Assembly (NCBI GenBank): GCA_007258455.2
Contig: VDFB02000001.1
Location: 14,033,747-14,097,746, forward strand
Source: Sequoia sempervirens
Lineage: Eukaryota > Streptophyta > Pinopsida > Cupressales > Cupressaceae
DNA length: 64,000 nt
Reading direction: 5' to 3'
Under the pieces are notes generated by a model that saw only the letters and a list, made by a program, of their open reading frames with translations, was not told the origin of the DNA and did no database searches. Below are positions 1 to 11,428 of this stretch, piece by piece. Position 1 is the first letter of the stretch. The number at the start of each line of letters is the position of its first letter. The position numbers were made by a program, and so were the translations under genes.

Positions 1-468
1 AATAAAGTTTATACTAATTGATTTGATATCTAGATATCTATCAAAGGTTAGTCTACCTACCAAATAGGTTGAATCAAGTGTTACAACAATACATTAAGGA
101 CAAATAGCATATAGTAAAGATTTATTGTTACATGTATACACCTTTACCCCTTAGGGAAATTATCCATTCAAATTTTTGCTTTATATTCTAAGGAATAATA
201 TGTTGAATACACCATATATATTTATCTACAAACAATACTCTATAATATTTCAGTCTCAAAAGGATATCCCTTATGGGGTGGCCTAAAATAAATAAATACC
301 ATGGCCATTAAATCTATTCCAGATGTCTAATTCAACGTTATTTGATATGCCTATCTATGCATGAGGGACTATATGTATTTATGTGCTACTTGGGTAGGCT
401 ACACAAAACTTAGTACTAGGCATTGGGTGGCTAGAGATTACTATCTAGTTATGATATTTGTTTTGTAG

Positions 469-880
469 TAGGGAGAGGACCTAGTAGTTGAGCATGTTTC
501 AATAGTTATGATAGTAGTTGTTTATAGAATGCCCAATAGTTGTGATAGTAGTTATTTATATAATGTCCAATAGTTGTGACTTGACTACGCATAATTAAAC
601 AAAATGTATTCCTTTGATCTAAAAAGCAACCAATCATGTGATGCCACATCAATGCTCAACTACCCATGTTGTGAATGCACAAGTATTGGTCTCACTTTTT
701 TTTGGGCCTTTTTGGACACCTTGACAAAAAGCATGATGATGCGGCCCTAAAATGAAAGTTATAAGAAGGGGACTTGCCAAGTAAGCTACTGTAAAAAAAT
801 TTGGGAGTGATTTGAAATTTCCATGTAGAATTTTGAGAAGCGTGAAGTTAGAGTGCACAACTAGTAGGTCCTCTCCCCTA
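469..880. mobile_element. MITE-like element with about 25-bp terminal inverted repeats
   Basis: The left end (469-494, beginning TAGGGAGAGGACC) matches the reverse complement of the right end (854-880, beginning TAGGGGAGAGGACC) with only a few differences, giving terminal inverted repeats of about 25 bp around a 412-bp AT-rich body without a credible ORF. This is the architecture of a non-autonomous DNA transposon. The ends do not match a superfamily I recognise with certainty. The TA at each edge could be part of the inverted repeat or a TA target duplication. A 34-bp tandem repeat lies inside the left part. Confidence 0.5.
500..581. repeat. 34-bp tandem repeat, 2.4 copies
   Basis: The phrase beginning CAATAGTTRTGATAGTAGTT recurs at 500, 534 and (partial) 568. 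It lies inside the MITE candidate and has no coding frame. Confidence 0.7.
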
Positions 881-1084
881 ATTGTGTCATACTTTTAATG
901 GCTTTTTTGAAAATTGTGGTTCATTTATAGCATAGACTTGTTTCTTGAAAGATTGATCACCTTAATTTCGATGCCATTTCCCGGTTTCTCTTGCCTTTAC
1001 TAGGTAGAAGACACTTCTAATTATTATTATTATTATTAATATATTCTAATCTATTTATTTAGTTAGTTATTTATTTATTTCCAC

Positions 1085-1800
1085 ACAAGAGACAGAACAT
1101 TCAAATCGCACTATTGCAGGATATGCTCAAAATGGGTTTATTGAAATGGCTTCAGAATCATTCGAGAGAATACAGTTGCAGGTATAGAGCCAACCCCCAC
1201 AACCTTTACGATCATCCTCCCTGTCCGAGCAGAATGGGATCTTTGGAAGAGGATATGAACCTCCATCAACGCATAAAGAGGTATTTTTATCAGATGTTCT
1301 GGTTGCAACTACCGGTGTAAACATACATGCAAAATGCGTAAGCATAGACAAGGCACGTGAATTGTTTGACAAAATGCTGCAAAATGCCCTCAAGCATAAA
1401 GGGTGGAGGAATTCTGTTAGCGGTTGAAGTTGCAATTGCCTTCGTAAGCATGTATGCAAAATGCGAAAGCATAGGCAAGGCGCGTGAACTGTTTGACGGA
1501 ATGCCTCAAAGGACCGTGGTCTCATGGAATGCAAAAGTTGCAGGATATGCGCAAAATGGATTTTGCAAGAATGATTTCTATGTGCTCACATGGTAACTTT
1601 GGAGCAGGGTATGTAAATCCACTAGAACATAACGAAAGTTGGGGGAGGATTTTTTGTCTGATGTTGTACTGGCAAGTGCCTTGGTAGACAGGTATGAAAA
1701 TTGCGGAAGCATAGACAAGAAACGTGAACTGTTAATCAGATTGCCTCACATGAATGCGGTCTTAGGGATTGCAATAATTGCAGGACAACAGCCATAGCTC
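1085..1800 (+). pseudogene. PPR (PLS-class) protein gene relic
   Basis: Plus-strand translation across several frames gives PPR signatures: AGYAQNGF near 1115-1140, a following segment with MGSLEE and LHQRIK, SIDKARELFDKM near 1342-1377, FVSMYAKCESIGKARELFDG near 1440-1500, TVVSWNAKVAGYAQNGF near 1513-1565, and a last weak motif with GSIDKKREL near 1705-1730. These alternating motifs are typical of land-plant PLS-class PPR proteins, which act in organelle RNA editing and processing. The frame changes repeatedly, stops interrupt it and no start or DYW terminus is visible, so this is a dead fragment of a few motifs. A functional PPR gene would need a far longer uninterrupted frame. Confidence 0.8.
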
Positions 1801-1853
1801 CAACCACAGAACCAATGCTTCCATTTAACCGATGACAACAGAATTGTTTTAGA

Positions 1854-2660
1854 ATGAGAGTCAAGCAGAAAGCTATAAGAAAAAAGGAAACTGGCATCAT
1901 TGTGACCTCTAAAGAAGATTTAAATGTTGACCTCAGTGCCCCAGAACCAATGATGGAAGGAGATATGCATATAGATGATGCTCAACATGAGCATGACATC
2001 AATGAATTAGTAGATGAAGCTGTAAAGACAGTACAATAGATAACACCTGAAACAAACATTGTTTCCTCCCTACCACAATGGAGAACTTCAAGCTACTGAT
2101 TGATTCCTTCAAGGAATATGCCTCTAGATTGAAAGAACAAGTTGAAACAGAAGTTGAAGCATGGCTTGTACAAAAGAAATTATTGGACATTACAGAGAAG
2201 TGTGCATTTGCACACAACAAAGTAGAAGAAATTTTGAAGGTTGTACAAGCCTCTGAAGAGGAAGCAAGAACCTTATTTTTGTATTGCATGAAATGGCGAG
2301 ATACCACACAAAGCATAAAGGATGATATGGATGCAATTGAGACACAATTAAGCGATGCATCAAACACTTATGACCTGGTACAAGATAGAGATGATCAGAC
2401 CTAGACTGCTTTAGTGAACTTGCATGAAAAGTACTTTACCCTGGAAAGCCAAAAAGAAGAAATAATCAAACAGTTTGAGAAGCTTAGAGAATTGATGAAG
2501 ATGAAGTATATACCTATCTCAAGTGCCTTGCCAATGCAGACAAAACTTCAAAAATAAATCCTACTCCCAATACTTTTGAAGAAGGAAATGAAATCTTGGT
2601 GAAGCTTGAGTCACAATACAGGGCACTTGTAGTAGCAAAGAAGCATTGGGAAGAAGGTAA
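1854..2660 (+). pseudogene. Charged coiled-coil ORF relic, family not recognised
   Basis: Two plus-strand frames are open: 1854-2039 (61 codons, acidic and Lys-rich) and 2078-2404 (108 codons). Reading past the stop near 2402 continues the same kind of sequence to about 2550, including YFTLESQKEEIIKQFEKL. The 2078 frame is rich in E, K, L and A with heptad-like spacing (VEAWLVQKKLLDITEKC, then KVEEILKVVQASEEEA), so it is predicted to be a long coiled coil. There is no membrane segment and no enzyme motif I can name. Stops and frame shifts mark decay. It runs directly into a dispersed repeat at 2662, which suggests that it belongs to a repeated element. It could instead be a host gene fragment. 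Confidence 0.45.
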
Positions 2661-2661
2661 A

Positions 2662-2811
2662 TCTAGAAGTGTTTACTTTTGGTGGTTTGAAAGATAGCAG
2701 CTACAACAAACTTCTAATGTTTTAATCCAACATAGATCCTCTATGTTGAGAATTATGTGTAAATATAATATTGACTCTCAAATTTCTCTCTTTTGTGCTT
2801 TCTCTTTTGTG
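2662..2811 (+). repeat. Dispersed repeat, copy 1 (inverted partner at 8893-9027)
   Basis: This stretch (GGTTTGAAAG, then CTACAACAAACTTCTAATG, then ATAGATCCTCTATGTTGAGA, ending CTCTCTTTTGTGCTTT) is matched in reverse complement at 8893-9027 with few mismatches. Copy 1 has about 11 extra bases near 2670. It is non-coding and probably the end of a transposable element. Confidence 0.8.
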
Positions 2812-3028
2812 CCCGCCATCTCTCCATACCCCCTCTCCATACTTAGTCTCTATCAATTTATGTCATCACAATCATGGGACGGTGATTGCTGCAACCTTTT
2901 TATAGAAAAGAAACGTTAAGGAGTTTAAGGTGTATTACCTAATAAGTTCAATTTTGTGAATTTGTGAAGCAAGTTTAAAACTCGTGAAACAGTGGACAAG
3001 CATTAAAACTAACCAAATAGCAAATAAT

Positions 3029-3046
3029 AACTTTGAATTAGATACC
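3029..3046. repeat. Left 18-bp target-site duplication of LINE
   Basis: AACTTTGAATTAGATACC occurs here and again, identically, at 3765-3782, directly flanking the LINE insertion. Confidence 0.9.
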
Positions 3047-3764
3047 CTGCACAATGTGGATATGAGAAAAAAACAATGAAGGCTACATGGTGGAAAGGTG
3101 CTTCTCAACAACATTATACGGTAGTAAAGATATCTAAGCAAGATAGCAGTTTTTTTGAGGTGGTTGCGTTGGATTCATAGGGTTTAGAGGTATCCTCTCT
3201 AGATATCACAAATGGTGGGGTTGCTGATGTGGTGCAAGATTATCATGTTGAAACCCCTAAAGAGAGAGAGAATGGGCCTCAGGCTGCCAATTCTGGTGAT
3301 AGCATTTTGGCTATCTACTTAGGTGGCTTTTCTGATAAAGCCATGCCTGCAGGGAGGAATACTGAAGAAATCTCAGCGACAGTGGTTGCAGGCATTCATT
3401 TTTAGGATAATGGTGCGTTGTATTAGCATGATAAGGCAGTGCAAGTGGAAGAGGGTTGGATCTTTGTTATGGGCAAGAAAGCTAAGTTCTTTAAGCCTTC
3501 TTTTGACATGACTCTCTGCTCCCACAAGAGTAGTTCTAAATGTAAACCTTGATGGTTCCTGGTTGGGGGCTGATTTTTGGCTGGTTGCAGGATATTTTTC
3601 TTGCAGCTCTGGTTTTGGTTGTGGGTGTCTTTTACCCTTGGTTGTTTGTGCTTTCATGGTCCTTCTGTTAGGACAACTTTTTGTTTGAGGGTTCCAGATC
3701 CATTCAAAATCTATTGGTGAAGGGTTTTGGGTCCCTTCAAAACCTGTTTTTACCTTAATCAAAA
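3047..3764 (+). mobile_element. Short, internally deleted LINE (non-LTR retrotransposon)
   Basis: This 718-bp insertion is bounded by a perfect 18-bp target-site duplication (3029-3046 and 3765-3782), a length typical of target-primed reverse transcription. The 3' end reads CCTGTTTTTACCTTAATC followed by an A-run, in the style of plant LINE tails. The 5' part carries a broken ORF1-like frame. There is no endonuclease or reverse transcriptase, so it must have moved with enzymes from another element. It is either a 5'-containing internal-deletion derivative or a distinct short LINE family. Confidence 0.75.
3076..3552 (+). pseudogene. ORF1-like fragment inside the LINE
   Basis: Reading from the ATG at 3076, one frame runs to the stop at 3550-3552, interrupted by three in-frame stops (the first ends at 3180; two lie near 3405-3425). 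It includes EEGWIFVMGKKAKFFKPSFD, resembling the start of plant LINE ORF1 proteins, which bind nucleic acid. No zinc knuckle is present. The conserved frame despite stops shows recent descent from a coding element. Confidence 0.5.
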
Positions 3765-3782
3765 AACTTTGAATTAGATACC

Positions 3783-5815
3783 TTCTCAAATTGAATACAT
3801 GACTTCATGGCCAAACACCAGTAGGAAGTATTGTCAATACCATTTCACTCTTGATTGAGCTCTACAGATAAATCCTTTTGAGCTTCCCTTTCTTCTTTGA
3901 GTTTTTTTTTTTTTTTTTCAAATCATCAATTCTATATAATCCCATCTAATTTAGAAAGGGGTGAAGTCCTTTTAGTAATTATTTAGATGAGTATTAGAGA
4001 ATTGAAATTTCTTAACATTAAATTTATTTATTGATTACGCTCCATTTCATCATGGGAATATGTTACTCCAAGATATGTTGCTTAAATTGAATAAAACTAA
4101 CATCACATAAGTTATTAGATTATGTGAAATCATATTATTTCTAAAGGCACTCTTGAAACCCATTATGAAAGATAGAGAATTTGGTCTAGATATTTTACAT
4201 AGTCTCATATTCATATAGGTACTACTAGATAGAGTACTTCAATATAATTGATTTGGTGAAAAGGGAGTCAGTAACAACACACAACAAAGCACAAAATGAG
4301 GGTATATGATCTATAATTCCTTAGAAAATGTTTTGGTATTCATGTTGAAAAACTACCCTTTGGTAAGAAGCATAAGAGAATGTTATGACCACTATGAATT
4401 GGTCAATTCATTGGTGTTGACACAAGCTTGAACCACTATGGTGATATAGATAAGCAATAGCTCCTAGTTTTCTAATAAGAACTAAGCTTAATGAATGATT
4501 TTTATTTTTTTGGTAAGTTTGAAAGTAGTAAACCACACATTGCCATAAATAGAACTATAGGAAATGATCTAATATTAAATAAGATTATGGCTATCTTTCT
4601 CATCTCGATAGTGGTCTCAAATTCTATTGAGGGATACTTAAAATTGTGGTTTGTTGGTCTTGATAGTTTTGAGGATTTTAAAAGCTTCATGTATTAAAAT
4701 AAATTATTATATTTTATTTTAGATGATGTTACCATAATGGATGATTTCATCTTTTTGTTAGTTTATTATTTTTATGATGTCTATTTTATAAGTAAATTTA
4801 TCCTAATGTTTCAACTACCTCAATATTTAAAATTTTATTCTCAAAATATAGGCAACAAGGTTTGCATGCCTCCATCTCTATCATACAATGTAACTAATAC
4901 ATACCAACCTAGTGGAATTCCCACCAAACAAAGTCAAAATTATAAAACCCAAATTGTGTTCCAACAAGTCAACCCACTACACCAAAGTTATCCAAACCAC
5001 TTTTGGTTCCAACAACCTCACGTAGCCTTCTAGGTGCCATTGAACTAGAAAACCTTGTCACTAGGGTATATCTTTGGAGGATTCCCTCCTCTACACATTA
5101 TCCATTTTCATGGATTTTACCTTGAATTCCTAAAGGAGCCCCTATATGAATCCCTCAAAGTATTTTATCATTTCAACCTATCTCTAATCTTCCCAAGTCC
5201 AAGGGAGATGAAGATTATAATGCACGTGTCAAGGCTTATGTCATCGCCTAACAATTCTTATTTGTATAATGAACAATATGAAATCTATACTTGCTAGGTC
5301 CATTATCATGATGCAAGTAAAACAATCTATAAGTAGCAAGTAAAGCTACCATAAACTATATGAACTATGGGTCATGAGGTATATTGTTACCACATACCAG
5401 AAAATATTTGCATGTATTATGTGGAGTTGACCAGGTGACCTCACAAATAAATATATCATGACTCATTTTCATAGTTAATAATAAAAGTTATATAACAATA
5501 AACACTAGCAACAATAATTTGGATTTCTAATTTCATTATTAAAAAATGTATCAAACTTCAAAACTCTTCAATATGGTATTGGAGTCAATTAATAATGTTG
5601 GTTGCAAAAGAGATGAAAGCTACATTAGCCATGGTCCAGTATAGTGTGGTATTGTGTGAGAAGTGTAAACAAATAATTTCTTTTTAGAATGCGGTTGGCA
5701 TGGAAGCTTATGCTAGCATCATCCAACATCATTTTAAAAATGTCATTAACTTCATTGTTTTAACATTATTTTAGCATCATCCAAGCTTATATTGTTGTTC
5801 ATTAACTTGTAGAAA

Positions 5816-5818
<3 letters not shown>
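3783..5818. other. No recognisable gene
   Basis: AT-rich sequence. Short plus-strand open frames (4491-4697, 4737-5033, 5055-5297) show no motif I recognise and have ordinary intergenic composition. They could be remnants of a decayed element, but nothing in them supports a name. Confidence 0.5.

Positions 5819-5911
<93 letters not shown>
5819..5911. repeat. Compound (CT)n-(AT)n microsatellite
   Basis: About 27 CT dinucleotides (5819-5873) run directly into about 19 AT dinucleotides (to 5911). The minus-strand open frame covering it is an artefact of the repeat. Confidence 0.97.
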
Positions 5912-5914
<3 letters not shown>

Positions 5915-8892
5915 ATTCCCAAGAAAAAGCCCCTCAAACTATCATCCCTGAAATATGTCCCCTACCATCTTGATGTCCTTATCCTGAAATGTCATAGAAC
6001 ATAGATAATTTATAAATGAGAATAATAATCACAAACATATTTTTCATGAATGATGCCCCATAATGAGAAATTCACTCAATATCAACTACACATAATGAAA
6101 GTGCTAACCATACGTTTGTCAAAAATATCATGTCCTCAAAAACCTTTTTTTGTCTACTTCAAAATAATAATTCCATTTATTGAGACTCACCAAAATAAAC
6201 AATGACCCTTTGATTTATAAATGTGGAATGCATTCGGTAAGTATTTGAAACATGCTAACAACAATGACCTATGTTTTATGAAAATGCATTTGAACCCTCA
6301 ATTATCAACTTTGACCAATCTCTTATAACAATGACCTATATTTTATGAGTGTGACATCATTTATAGAATGACCTATCTTTTATAGCAACAAAGTGACCTA
6401 TTATAGTTGGAAAGCTTTGTATTTGGTCATAAGTTGTAGTCATTGCAAGTAAAAATGTATGATCATAGCAAGTAAATAGTTTGTACAATCATAGCAAGTC
6501 ATAATTTAGAACATGTAAATAGTTTTGTACAACACAAGGCCTCATATCACCACTCATCCTCTTGTCCAAATTTATCATTCTCTCACACACCATTGTATGG
6601 TGATGATGGTGGTGATGGGTCATTATCATAGAAAATTTGACAAACTTTTATCAAGAAAATTAATTCACAACATAAAGAATATGTATCCCATAATTTGCAC
6701 AAAAGAGCTTGAATGATGGGATAACATAATGCACTAAAAATCTGATGTTGTACTCACACTGGATGGTACATGACAACCATTCCTCTATAGGGGCAATGTG
6801 CTTGTTGTCTTTCTTCTCGCTTGAGCAACCGCATAAAACATAGTTTTGTACTTGAGAGTATAAGTGTCCATGATGACTGTTGGCCTACTTGTAAGCTTCC
6901 AAATGCAATTTTCAAGGAAAAGGTTAGTTCATGGTATAAAGCATCTAACCACACAATGAAAACTCAATCTTGATTCAAATATACAAAAGTCAACTTCGAA
7001 GCCAATCCAAATCATGGCCTTATATTGAAAGATGAAGTACTATGCATAATTATCAAAATGTCTGAAACTAATATTTGACATCTAATATATTTTGCTTAAC
7101 TACTCTTAACAATAAAAGATATTTATCAATATTATTCTATAATTAAATTATAATATATGAGATTAAAGTGGGCCTCTATATGTCCAATATAAACAATAGT
7201 TATATGTTAAAGGTAAATAATAACCATTATTAAGTACTATGCCCTTTTAAGAAGTTGAAAATTAAAGGTGATAAACAAACTCTTCAAATCTCATTGTTCA
7301 AATTTTTAAAGTTTTAGAAGCTTTCATCTATTTAGTCCACACTTTATATGGAAAGAGAAGGGTACATGTCAAATTTTAATTTTTGCATGGGTTGTCAAAC
7401 TGCATGTATTCCACATTTCACCCACCAGCATACCACGTTTGTTGAGAGCTACTCCATGTTTTATTGCTAAGAGCTTTGAAAGGGCAATTTATGGTCCATT
7501 ATCTTTGATAGAGCTAATCTTAGCAATCTAGTTTGAATCATCATAGTAAACAAGCAATCCTTCAAGAGAGGAAATTCTTTGATTTGCCTTTCCATTTAAC
7601 ATGGGTAGTGATAATGGAATCCCCTCTGCCTAGGAATGTTTGGAGAGATTTTGGCTTTAAGAGAGCAAGCAACCGCTTCCTTAGCTCTTTTGCTTCGTCC
7701 CGAACTTTCAAAACAACCTGGCAAGAAAAGACAGCCGAGTGTGTTCCAAACTAATATTGTTTGTTTTTGTCTATGTTTATTGGGCATTGAACTTCTTTTT
7801 AACTGATCACTAAAATGTTGAAATAGTTTTAAATGACTCTATTTTGAGATGATTCTATAGAGTTGTTTAATCGGTCTCAATTTCGTGATTCTAGATGGAT
7901 ATATTTATTTATTTGGTGGTTGCAAAGCCTATGTAGTTTTGTCATTATTAATTTTTTTTCGATGAAAGAAGAGTTAGAGAGTTTTTATTGAAGATATTTC
8001 CAAAGGGCATAAAAACAGTGAGTTGATGCCAGACTTAAAATTGGGAATCAAGTGGATTTCTTTTCTAGCTTACTATTGTGCATTCTTAGTAGAAAAATGT
8101 CTCAAATTGAGAAAGAAAAATCTGAGTAGGGCCCATTGAATGAGTAGGTAAACAGTGAGTGAACAACTTAGTCTATGATCCTTGTCATCCAGTTTTACTT
8201 CATACTCAAGCACTATAAACCATTTAGAGATAAGAAAAAAGAAAAAAACATAATTTCATAGGTAGAAAAATCGAGATTAACAATATATGTAGACTGGAGT
8301 ACATGAACGTCAACTCAAATTAAGAAACAAGAGTTTGTAGGTATTTTGAGGAAGTAAGAAGAACTAAAGATTTTTTTTTTTTTTCTTGATAACCCAAAAA
8401 GCACAATGGCAGATTTATTGAGTTTAAGCCAACATGACAAATTATTCTTGACAAGCCACAAACTTCTATAATAATTTTTTCATTATATTAAGTGCTCCTT
8501 TTCATTTGCCTGCCATCAGATGCCCTAAAATGTTGGACTACATTTCAACAAACAACTGTCAGAAATTTTTCCCTCCTCTCCTATAAATCAAAAGATAAAC
8601 TTAAAAAATGATGGTTAACGACTCAAAATTACTTCATTTAAAATTATTAAAGGTAGTACTTCATTTAAAATTGTTAAAGGTAGCAGTACCAAACATAATA
8701 AACTTTCTAGAAGTAAAACATGTAGCACATCCCATTTGCTCCCATGGAGAGTCAGACTAATATCCACAGTTAACAAATTGATATTGCTCACTTTAATAAC
8801 CCTTAGAAGGAAAATTTAGGCAAATACTAGATGGGCCCTTGAAAATATGGCTTTTTAATCTCCACTACAAGTGCCTCTTCTTGTGATGGTTC
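5912..8892. other. No recognisable gene
   Basis: About 3 kb of AT-rich sequence. The best open frame (7533-7754, plus, 73 codons) has no recognisable domain and neither frame nor composition argues that it is coding. No tRNA, rRNA or structured repeat was noticed. Confidence 0.5.
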
Positions 8893-9027
8893 TACAAAAG
8901 ACAAAGCACAAAAGAGAGAAATTTGAGAGTCAATTTATATTTACACATAGTTCTCAACATAGAGGATCTATGATGGATTAAAACATTAGAAGTTTGTTGT
9001 AGCTGCTAGTCTTTCAAACCACTTCTA
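8893..9027 (-). repeat. Dispersed repeat, copy 2 (inverted partner of 2662-2811)
   Basis: The reverse complement reads GGTTTGAAAGACTAGCAGC, then CATAGATCCTCTATGTTGAG, ending CTCTCTTTTGTGCTTT, matching copy 1 in order. The two copies face each other about 6.1 kb apart. Confidence 0.8.
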
Positions 9028-10161
9028 GTATCACTCTGTTTAAGAGCATAAAATAATTTACAATATCCCTATGTTTATTTAAATGTTAGACAATCATGTA
9101 AAAATCTAGTGCCAATCTTGTTTGAAAGAATTAGATGATTGAAAAAAATAAGTTCACACTTGGTTCCAATTTTTTAGGTTCAATTACTTTGCAAAATTAT
9201 TAACTTGCTTGTTTTTACCAATTTTTTCATATCATCACAAAAGTGTGACCTATAACTTCTGTGCATAAACTTTATAGAGAATTAAGGATGACAATCACAA
9301 AAGGCTTTGTTTCTTTAAAGTTGCTTCATCTATGATGCTTTTGCTTCAAAACACTACTAAATATATCATTGCTTCTAAAACCGGTTCTAATAACCTTAAA
9401 CATGAGGCAAGTGGCATTGTGAAACTACAATGGAAAATGTAAATCAGTAATCCCTACTTGTGTCATTGAATTCAACGGCTAAGTTCACAATCTCCTCTTG
9501 CAGGGCAGGATCAAATTTATTTCACATACCAATTGCAAAATTTACCATCTAGATGCACTTCTCAAATGTTGGCAAGTACAACTGGAACCACGATGTGAAA
9601 TAAGCATCATAAAAAAAAATGACAAAATATCGTAAGACCAAATAAATCATCATAAAAAATGCCACAATGTGAAATAAGAATCCACATAAATGATGCTGCA
9701 ATATCCACCAAGTGAGAAAATTATCCATATAAAAAAATGCCCTGAAAGTGAAGTAGCTAAACAATACTTGTGTGTACATCTAATATGATAACCCAAACAA
9801 AAAAACATGTATGTACTTCAATTTGTTGAAAGCTCACAAATAACTTCATACACAATGCGAATAATTAGATAGTCATGTTAGAAATCTAACAATTTACAAG
9901 CATACCTTGATGGAAAAGTAAATACAATCCCAAATCAGTAGTTTGTGCATCAGAGCAACGAGTGAAGTAAGTTGCATCCACCTATCTCTGAAATTGGTGC
10001 TCTCGGGGAAAACAGGGTCAGGATCGCCACCATTTCACATGCCCATAGCCAACACCATGTATGAGATGGGCTTTCCTGAGTATTAAGGTGGTTTTTCAAC
10101 TTTAAGTCTCATGTGCTTAACAAATCAAAAAACATAAAATGCTCAGAAAACAGAAAACCCC

Positions 10162-11328
10162 TTATCTTGAGCTTTTTGAGACGTTAGCAATGGCATGTTT
10201 ATAAACAGTCCACAGAGCAGCGGATTCAGGATGCCCTTTTATGATCTGACCAACAAACTTGGCCTCGGTCATCACTAAAATACTACTAAGTCGCGTCGGA
10301 TTAACCTTCCCCGCTCCATTCATAGCTGCCATATTTTGCAAAACTAAAAATCTGGGCCTCATTACCTTGTCCAAACTCATTAAAAACATGCGTGGATGCT
10401 TAGCCACAAAGTCTACAGAGAGTTCCATGTGGTTGAGCATAAAGTCCATCTTTTTCTTAACGTTTTCCTCCGAGAGGTGAAGAAATTGAGGGCAAATCCT
10501 AACCAATTCCCAGGCTTCTGCAGGCGAAAGACCGTAAAGCCGAAGATTTTCTATCTTGGCCTCTAACACTTCGACGCGTCTGATGGCCACAATGTTCACA
10601 ATGTATTTGTACATTCTGCTTTCCTTGTCAATGCTAATCTTGCGAATGAGATCAAGTTGCGCAGGCGTCAGAGTACTGCGCGTCAAAACGTAAGGGTTTA
10701 TCAATAAAAACTTGGTGAGCTCTATTCCACGAAAACCAAAATCCTCCCAAAAGGCAAACGAGGGTTTCAGGGTCTTCTGCAAGTTATTTCTAAGAATATA
10801 GGTGTGTTTCCTAATAGCTTTGATCAGAATGTCCTGTGTCGGGAATACAGTCTTGAGAAGCTTAAGGTTGGAGCGAACATTCTCCAGCTTTTGTGTCAAC
10901 ATTTGCGGGCACCTGGCTACAATATTGACTACAAATTTCTCCTCCATGCCGGAATCTTTTAGCACTTGAATCTTGGGCTCCACCACTCTTTCCGCACTTG
11001 TCAACATAAGCTTGGGCTGAGATCTGATTATTTTTGCGACTAGATCTTCGGTGAAACCGTGTCTGTTGAGCATGTTCACGAGCTGTTCAACATTATCCAG
11101 CGTTTTCAGCCGCCCGAGTGAGGGCGCGTTTTTCAACATTTTTGCGGCGTCGGCTGAAGATATGTTAAATCTGGTGGTAACGAACTGCGCGAAGAGATTT
11201 TCAGAAGGGGCATTGCTGTTGCTAACGTTACTCTTTGCGAGATTTGAGAAATTAAAGCGAAAATGGTATTGCGTTTTGAAGCAGAGGTTGCGCCGCACAG
11301 GTAAGCAGGAGAATAGTTTGGTGGTCAT
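10162..11328 (-). CDS. mTERF-family protein, copy 1 (intronless, 388 aa)
   Basis: Mitochondrial transcription termination factor (mTERF) family. In plants these proteins bind organellar nucleic acid and act in transcription, splicing or termination in mitochondria or plastids. The frame is a single uninterrupted exon. Residues 1-33 are rich in R, K, S, N and aromatic residues with no acidic residue, as in a mitochondrial transit peptide. From about residue 55 to 375 the protein is a string of mTERF helical repeats with the family's proline and leucine marks: SQPKLMLTSAERVVEPKIQV, ARCPQMLTQKLENV, RICPQFLHLSEENVKKKMDF, KHPRMFLMSLDKVMRPR. The length is normal for small plant mTERFs. The start is the first Met and heads the transit peptide. 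Copy 2 (53887-55053) is 94% identical in protein. A truncated pseudogene lies at 50365-50940. Its substrate and organelle are not shown by the sequence. Confidence 0.93.
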   Translation of the reverse strand: MTTKLFSCLPVRRNLCFKTQYHFRFNFSNLAKSNVSNSNAPSENLFAQFVTTRFNISSADAAKMLKNAPSLGRLKTLDNVEQLVNMLNRHGFTEDLVAKIIRSQPKLMLTSAERVVEPKIQVLKDSGMEEKFVVNIVARCPQMLTQKLENVRSNLKLLKTVFPTQDILIKAIRKHTYILRNNLQKTLKPSFAFWEDFGFRGIELTKFLLINPYVLTRSTLTPAQLDLIRKISIDKESRMYKYIVNIVAIRRVEVLEAKIENLRLYGLSPAEAWELVRICPQFLHLSEENVKKKMDFMLNHMELSVDFVAKHPRMFLMSLDKVMRPRFLVLQNMAAMNGAGKVNPTRLSSILVMTEAKFVGQIIKGHPESAALWTVYKHAIANVSKSSR

Positions 11329-11420
11329 GTTTCAACAGACAAAGGGCGACCTAGGGTTTCCACGCCCCACAAACGAATTAACGAGAACAGAACAACTCTT
11401 TCGTTTGATGAAACAGAGCA

Positions 11421-11428
11421 GATATAAT
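11421..11428 (-). promoter_or_regulatory. Possible TATA element of mTERF copy 1
   Basis: On the minus strand ATTATATC lies about 95 bp upstream of the ATG. The same position is kept in copy 2 (near 55145-55152), and the pseudogene has a stronger ATTATATA near 51051-51058. Conservation across the three copies reflects duplication as well as possible function. Confidence 0.3.

Noticed and set aside
3373..3789. 138-codon minus-strand ORF
   Set aside because: It is antisense to the LINE and crosses its target duplication, so it cannot be a host gene.
5752..5937. Minus-strand ORF over the microsatellite
   Set aside because: It encodes only dipeptide runs from the CT and AT repeats.
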